Below are positions 59,603 through 64,000 of a stretch of DNA of 64,000 bases, in pieces. A model generated the notes under the pieces. That model was not told the DNA's origin and searched no databases. It was given only the letters and a program-made list of their open reading frames with translations. Source of the stretch: Amycolatopsis australiensis. Lineage in GTDB: Bacteria; Actinomycetota; Actinomycetes; Mycobacteriales; Pseudonocardiaceae. A program made the position numbers and the translations under genes. The stretch is taken from assembly GCF_900119165.1 (NCBI RefSeq), contig NZ_FPJG01000006.1, positions 9,051,763-9,115,762 on the forward strand, in the 5' to 3' direction. Numbering within the stretch: the stretch's first letter is position 1; every line of letters starts with the position of its first letter.

Positions 59603-60940
59603 TCAAACCCGCATCGACGCGGGAAGCAGGGCCCGCATGGCCCGGCGGCACGGCTCTTCGACGAACCGGTACACCAAGTGGGCGCCCAGCACCCGCAGCC
59701 CGATCGCCACCAGCACGGTCAGCCGGTACGGCCAGCTCTGCCACCCGGCCGCTCGTCGGGAAGGGCCAGCTTGGTCGAGATCGTCTGCGCATCAGGTCGA
59801 GGAACAGCCAGTGTCCCATGTACAGCGCGAAGGAGATCTTCCCGCCCCACACCAGCACCCGGCCGGACAGCAGCCTGGTCGCGGGGTCCGCCCGCTGACC
59901 GCGAGCGAGCCGATCAGCAGCAGGAACAGCGGCACCACCACGATGGTTTCCGTGGAGCCCCAATTGAGGTGGCCGTTGATCCGCCAGTCCTGCCGAAGCG
60001 CAGCCGTCGCGCCGGGTCCCACAGCTGCACGACGTAGAGGGCCGCACGATCGCCACCAGGATCGCCGTCGGCTTCAAGAACCAGGGCAGCTGCACGGCCG
60101 AACCGTGCCGCTTGACCAGCAACGCCACCACCGCGCCGGCGGAAGAACTCGGTGAGCACCCGCAACGGGACGATGCCCGCCACGATCTTGTCGTCGTTCC
60201 ACAGCAGGTCGGCGCCGTCCTGGAAGCCCAGGCCGACCACCACGATCGGGACCGCGAGGACCGCCGCCACGAGCACGAGCGCCCGGCTGCGAGGTGGGCG
60301 AGCATCCTGGCCAGCAGCACCACCAGCACGGCGAAGACGAGGTAGGCCAGCCATTCGGCACTCAGCGACCAGTCGACCGGGTTCCAGTCGTGGTGCGTGG
60401 TGTCCCAGGCGTGCACCAGGAACACGTGGGCCAGGAAGCGCGCCGGGTTCAGCGCGGCCTGCAGCCGCCCGTCGTTGTTCGTCTCGAGCGAGAAGGCGAG
60501 GTAGGCACCCCACACGAGCAACATGAAGAACAGCACCGGCCAGATCCGGGACAGCCGCAGCCACAGGAACCCGGCGATCTTCTCGTCCCCAGCCTTCGGT
60601 CATCCGGTCGAGGTGGGTGTAGGTCAGGATGAAGGCCGCTGAGCACGAAGAACAGGTCCACGCCGAGGTAGCCCACGTTGAACACCGGGACCAGCGGTAC
60701 AGGAACCGAACGCCTTCAGCAGCTCCGGCCGGAAGTGGAAGGTGAGCACCCACAACGCGGCCACCGCCCGGATGCCGGTGAGCTGGCCGATGTGCCCGCC
60801 GGCGATGTCCGCGGGCCGGTCGCAACGGTTTTGGCCACACGGGACCCGCTCGCGTCGGACGTCGCCGGGATCGCCGTGAGCACGGCACCGTCGCCGCTTG
60901 TGTCCACTGTGGACCTTCCGTCGTGTTCGGACGCCGTCAT
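59603..60940 (-). pseudogene. acyltransferase_3 family membrane protein, broken by about ten frameshifts
   Basis: Reading conserved segments in successive frames reconstructs one acyltransferase of about 446 residues: IGQLTGIRAVAALWVLTFHF, FNVGYLGVDLFFVLSG, ILTYTHLDRMTEGW, IAGFLWLRLSRIWPVLFFM, NPVDWSLSAEWLAYLVFAVL, KISFALYMGHWLFLDL and VYRFVEEPCRRAMRALLP. Frame changes fall near 60815, 60700, 60640, 60588, 60293, 60137, 60043, 60005, 59893, 59790 and 59750. Each segment keeps normal composition and no internal stops, and the total length is a multiple of three, so sequencing indels are likelier than decay. The start ATG 60940 overlaps the upstream stop by four bases. It would O-acylate an envelope sugar. 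Confidence 0.75.
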
Positions 60941-62867
60941 GGCCGGTCGACCACGGAGAACACACGCGGCCGGGGTGCGCTCATCGACAGGGTTCCCGCC
61001 GCCAGCGGCCGTCCGGACAGGGCGACCGACTCCTCCTGCGGTGCCGCGACCATCAGCGGTGCGTCCTGGTGCGTCCAAGGCAGCCGGAACGCCTCGCCGT
61101 CGAGACTGATGTCCAGGACGCCGGGCTTGAACAGGAACGCCCACACCCGCTCGAGCGGGGACTGCTCCGGGTACACCCGGGCGACGACCACGCCGTGGTC
61201 CGCCTTGGGCACCGGGACGGCCTGCCCTGCCGCCACCTGGACGCTGGACAGCTCCCGTTCGGCACCGCAGCGGTTGGGGCCGCGCTCGAGCAGCAGCCAG
61301 TGGTCCGTGGAATCGACCAGGTGGTACCGGCAAGTCTCGGCGAGCTCGGTGCGCGGCGGGTCCACAGCGCGAACCGGCCGTCGAGCGTCGTCCTGGTGTT
61401 CTCCCGGATGATGAACCGGGGACCGTTGACGTCGTCGGCGATCCACGCCTCGTTCATCTTGTCCAGCAGCTCGGTGTACGCGCCGTAGTTCAGCAGTGTC
61501 GGCAGGATCGCCGGGGTCAGCCCGTAGGTCCAGGCGATGGCCTGGTCGAACGGCTCGGTCCGGAGGGATTCCCGGCCGATCCGGGTCAGGAACCGCTGCG
61601 GCACGTCGGTGCGCTTGCGCAGCTCCGCCCCGCCCTCCTCCTGGATGTCGTCGCGATGCGAGCCGGACGCGACGATCGTGGCGCCCTCGGCGAACGTGCG
61701 CAGCGACCGGCCGGGGTCGATAGTCCACAGCCCGCCGCCGAAGCTGACCGCCTGCGCCACCAGGGAGACGGCCGCGACCACCGCCAGCACCGCGCTGCGC
61801 CGCAACACCGCCAGCAGCACGGCGAGCGCGAACACCACGGCGAAGTACTGCGCGGAATGCGAGTCGTGCCGCACGAACCCCTGCTTGAACAACAGCCACA
61901 CGCCGGCCAGCAGACCCAGCCACAGCGGCCAGCGCCAGCCGTCGACCTTGACCCTGGCCACACAAACGGCCAGCACGATCGTCGCCGCGGCGGCGACCAC
62001 GTACTCCCACGCGTTCGCCGTCGGCTCCAGACCCATCGACTGCGCGTGCCCGCTGCCGACCGAAATCGCGCGGACGACGTACTGCACCACCTGCGCCGGC
62101 GGCTGGCCCACGGCGACCCAGAAGACGAACAGGCCGGCAACGCCGGACACCGCGTACTCGGCGAACTCCCGCAGCCGCCTGCCGGGCCGGACCAGCACCG
62201 CGCCCAGCACGATCGGGCCGCACATCAGCCCGACCGAGAACTTGGTCAGCAGCATGGCGGCGACCGTCAGGCCCATCACGACCGGGAAGGCGCGCTCCGC
62301 CCACTTCGGCAGCAGGCCGAGCGCGTGGCAGATCGCCAGCACCGCGACGAACCCGGGCGTGGCGGTGATGACGCTGGTCAGCGGGACGATGCTGAAGCTC
62401 ACCGCGATCGCCGCGCAGGCCACCCACGCCCACCGCGTGCCGATCCGGCTCTGGAACGCCTGGAAGCAGGCCGCGAGGCAGCCGGTCACGAACACGAACC
62501 AGAACAGGAAGCCGATGGCGACCTCGGCCCGGACCGTGGTCGACGGGATCGCCAGGAAGTACAGCGGCCCGTAGGTCGTCGCGATCCGGTCACCGAAGCT
62601 GAGACCGAGGTGCCGCGCCATCGCGATGGCGAGCCCGTAGTCGTAGTCACCCTTCGGCTCGATGGGTGAAAACGCCGGCATCTCCCAGGTCAGGATCGTG
62701 AGCAGGCCGCTGATCAACAGGGTGGCCCGGGAGGGGGCGCCGACCAGGAGACGCCATGCGCGGAAGCGCTCGCCGAGCCTCCGTGATCTGGTGCTGCCGG
62801 CTTCCCCGGCGGCCGGATCGCTTTCCGGGACGGCCGCCGGCGCCCGGTCCTCGACCAGGTCCTTCAT
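60937..62867 (-). CDS. multi-pass membrane protein, GT-C-like, with one frameshift
   Basis: A protein of about 644 residues from ATG 62867 (GGAGAACTGCG upstream). Around ten membrane helices follow a cytoplasmic head; after the first helix FSPIEPKGDYDYGLAIAMA and GDRIATTYGPLYFLAI resemble the acidic first loop of GT-C glycosyltransferases. A soluble beta-rich C-terminal domain follows. The frame breaks near 61365, after DGRFALW: one base is missing (GG where GGG fits) and the product continues DPPRTELAETCRYHLVD to FSVVDRP. The span of 1931 bases is one short of a multiple of three. Function inferred only as glycan synthesis. Confidence 0.7.
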
Positions 62868-62934
62868 CGCAGTTCTCCTGAACGACGGGAACGCACCGCG
62901 ACGGCAGTCGCCGCCGCGGGCCTTCGGCTGGGCT

Positions 62935-63831
62935 TCAGAGCACCGAGCGCGGGAACCGCGGCTTCGGGTTGAACTTCACGCCGCGCAGGAGGCTCTTGAC
63001 GATGCGCAGCCGCAGCGACCGGGAAACGTGCCCCTGCGCCATGCCCTTGAGCACGCGGTAGGCGAACCCGGCGGCCGCGAGCGGGCTTTCGTGGTGCAGC
63101 CGGTAGGAAAGCTCGTTGCGGGCGCCGTACTCGTACTTCCACACGTTCTTGTGGTTGATCTGGCCGAAGTTGACGCCCCGGTTCTCCGGGAGGTCGTGCA
63201 CGACGACGCTGCTCAGCACCTGGAGCCCGGCGCGGCTTTGGAGACACGCAGCGTGTACTCCATGTCGTCGAACCAGATGAAGTAGTCGGTCAGCGGCAGC
63301 CCGAACCGGGTCAGCGTCCAGCGCGGGACGAGCACGGACACGAACGAGCAGTGGTTGACGAGCACCGCCTGCTGCCCGAGCGAGAGCAGCCGTCCCCAGT
63401 CCCAGGTCGTGCCGGGGTTGTTCATCTCGCAGATGCTGCCGTCGGTCCACTTCACCACCGAGCACGCGAAGGGCATCTGGTGGCCGAGGGTCTGTTCGGC
63501 CTTCTCGAGGCCGTTGACCAGCTCCTCGAGCGCGTCGGGATGCGGGTAGCAGTCGTCGTCCATGATCCAGAGGAAGTCGGCGCCCAGCTCGTACGCCTTG
63601 GCCATGCCCGCCGAAAAGCCGCCGGCGCCGCCGGTGTTCTCGGCCAGGCGCAGCACGGTCACCCTGGTCGGTCTGGTACGACGCGCGCAGCGCGTCGGTG
63701 CCGTCGGTCGACGCGTTGTCGACGACGACGACCCACTCGGGGGCGTGGCTCTGGGCGAGGATGTGGTCGAGCACCTTGCCGAGCTTGTCCTTGCGGTTGT
63801 AGGTGACGACGACCGCGGCGACCTTGTTCAC
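62935..63831 (-). CDS. family 2 glycosyltransferase (GlfT1-like), two compensating frameshifts
   Basis: Start GTG 63831 overlaps the upstream stop by four bases. N-terminal VAAVVVTYNRKDKLGKVLDH and VVVDNASTDGTDALRASY are in one frame. From about 63665 to 63235 the product continues in another: LAENTGGAGGFSAGMAKAYE, LWIMDDDCYPHP (the DDD metal motif) and FIWFDDMEYTLRV. It then returns to QVLSSVVVHDLPENRGVNFG and the end. The pieces together give an intact GT-A enzyme of about 299 residues resembling galactofuranosyl- or rhamnosyltransferases. The breaks are probably sequencing errors. Confidence 0.78.
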   Translation of the reverse strand: MNKVAAVVVTYNRKDKLGKVLDHILAQSHAPEWVVVVDNASTDGTDALRASYQTDQGDRAAPGREHRRRRRLFGGHGQGVRAGRRLPLDHGRRLLPASRRARGAGQRPREGRTDPRPPDALRVLGGEVDRRQHLRDEQPRHDLGLGTAALARAAGGARQPLLVRVRARPALDADPVRAAADRLLHLVRRHGVHAACLQSRAGLQVLSSVVVHDLPENRGVNFGQINHKNVWKYEYGARNELSYRLHHESPLAAAGFAYRVLKGMAQGHVSRSLRLRIVKSLLRGVKFNPKPRFPRSVL

Positions 63832-64000
63832 TTCATCCACCCCTGGTAGAGCTCTCGGGCCCAGGCCTTGGCCCGTGGCAGTTTCGCGAAGGCCTCGTTT
63901 TCGCGGCCTGTTCCTGGAACCAGTGCTTGCGCTGCTCCGGCGAGGACATCATGGTCCGGACCTTGTCGGCCGCCTGCCGGACGAAGGCGTACGGGTGCCG
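63828..64000 (-). CDS. C-terminal end of a further envelope-glycan gene (partial, one frameshift)
   Basis: The minus strand from the window edge reads AFVRQAADKVRTMMSSPEQR, then KHWFQEQAA; with one base added near 63900 it continues ENEAFAKLPRAKAWARELY and ends GWMK, its stop overlapping the glycosyltransferase start (GTGA). Only about 57 helical residues are visible. Position in the operon suggests a glycosyltransferase or related enzyme; the family cannot be told. Confidence 0.5.
   Translation of the reverse strand, partial: APVRLRPAGGRQGPDHDVLAGAAQALVPGTGRENEAFAKLPRAKAWARELYQGWMK

Noticed and set aside
1..64000. tRNA, rRNA, insertion sequences, integrases or prophage genes
   Set aside because: None seen: no transposase or integrase motifs and no cloverleaf-like sequence noticed while reading; a tRNAscan run would be decisive.

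Overview
The window is 64 kb of very GC-rich, gene-dense actinobacterial chromosome. It has GTG starts, many 4-base stop/start overlaps, and a gene order that follows Mycobacterium tuberculosis in two blocks. One block resembles Rv3207c-Rv3212 (DUF3152, TetR, DUF3107, ferritin-like, RhlE, WD40-like membrane protein). The other, inverted, resembles Rv1208-Rv1239c (gpgS, DivIVA-like, tagA, DUF3117, O-methyltransferase, sigE, rseA, htrA, tatB, mrp, DUF1003, MgtE-like, Rv1233c/1234-like, lpqY-sugABC, corA). The proteins and the families of palindromic intergenic repeats point to Pseudonocardiaceae, most likely Amycolatopsis or a close relative. The organism is an inference; no rRNA lies in the window.

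Layout. 0-10 kb: the Rv3207-3212-like core, interrupted by an accessory module in which an AurF-like diiron oxygenase and a hydrolase diverge from a TetR-DUF4873 pair across a 15-bp palindrome. 10-18 kb: a RecB/Cas4-like nuclease, a secreted GH78 rhamnosidase with a LacI-type operator, MarC, PHP, PH-domain, Nudix, DUF2332 and MaoC genes. 18-22 kb: corA behind a long leader with a Pro-rich upstream ORF, a 38-residue membrane peptide, a phosphoesterase/ParB-like pair, and an ECF sigma factor with a membrane partner. 22-26 kb: an MFS pump with TetR, PspC and a lipoprotein. 26-31 kb: the LpqY-SugABC trehalose importer. 31-39 kb: acyl-CoA dehydrogenase, DUF4190-like membrane proteins, an SPFH protein, a small-molecule kinase, MgtE_N/CBS, DUF1003 and Mrp.

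39-44 kb: the envelope-stress and export block tatB-htrA-rseA-sigE. It is embedded in unusual repeats: a 104-bp tandem repeat, a duplicated inverted element carrying DnaA-box-like sites, and a 16/17-bp tandem array. 44-51 kb: O-methyltransferase, MFS/LysR, leucyl aminopeptidase, enoyl-CoA hydratase, TagA and small genes ending in a PadR-HAAS pair. 52-57 kb: cydABDC, with a CydA that lacks the Q-loop. 57-64 kb: GpgS, an acyltransferase, and a minus-strand envelope-glycan operon.

The last 4.4 kb (about 59.6-64 kb) carries at least a dozen apparent frameshifts, while the preceding 59 kb carries none that I can see. I read this as poor local sequence rather than biology. The most interesting candidate systems are the corA leader (a possible Mg2+-responsive uORF/hairpin switch), the AurF/DUF4873 module, the Q-loop-less cytochrome bd under a PadR-type palindrome, and the repeat-flanked tatB-htrA segment.
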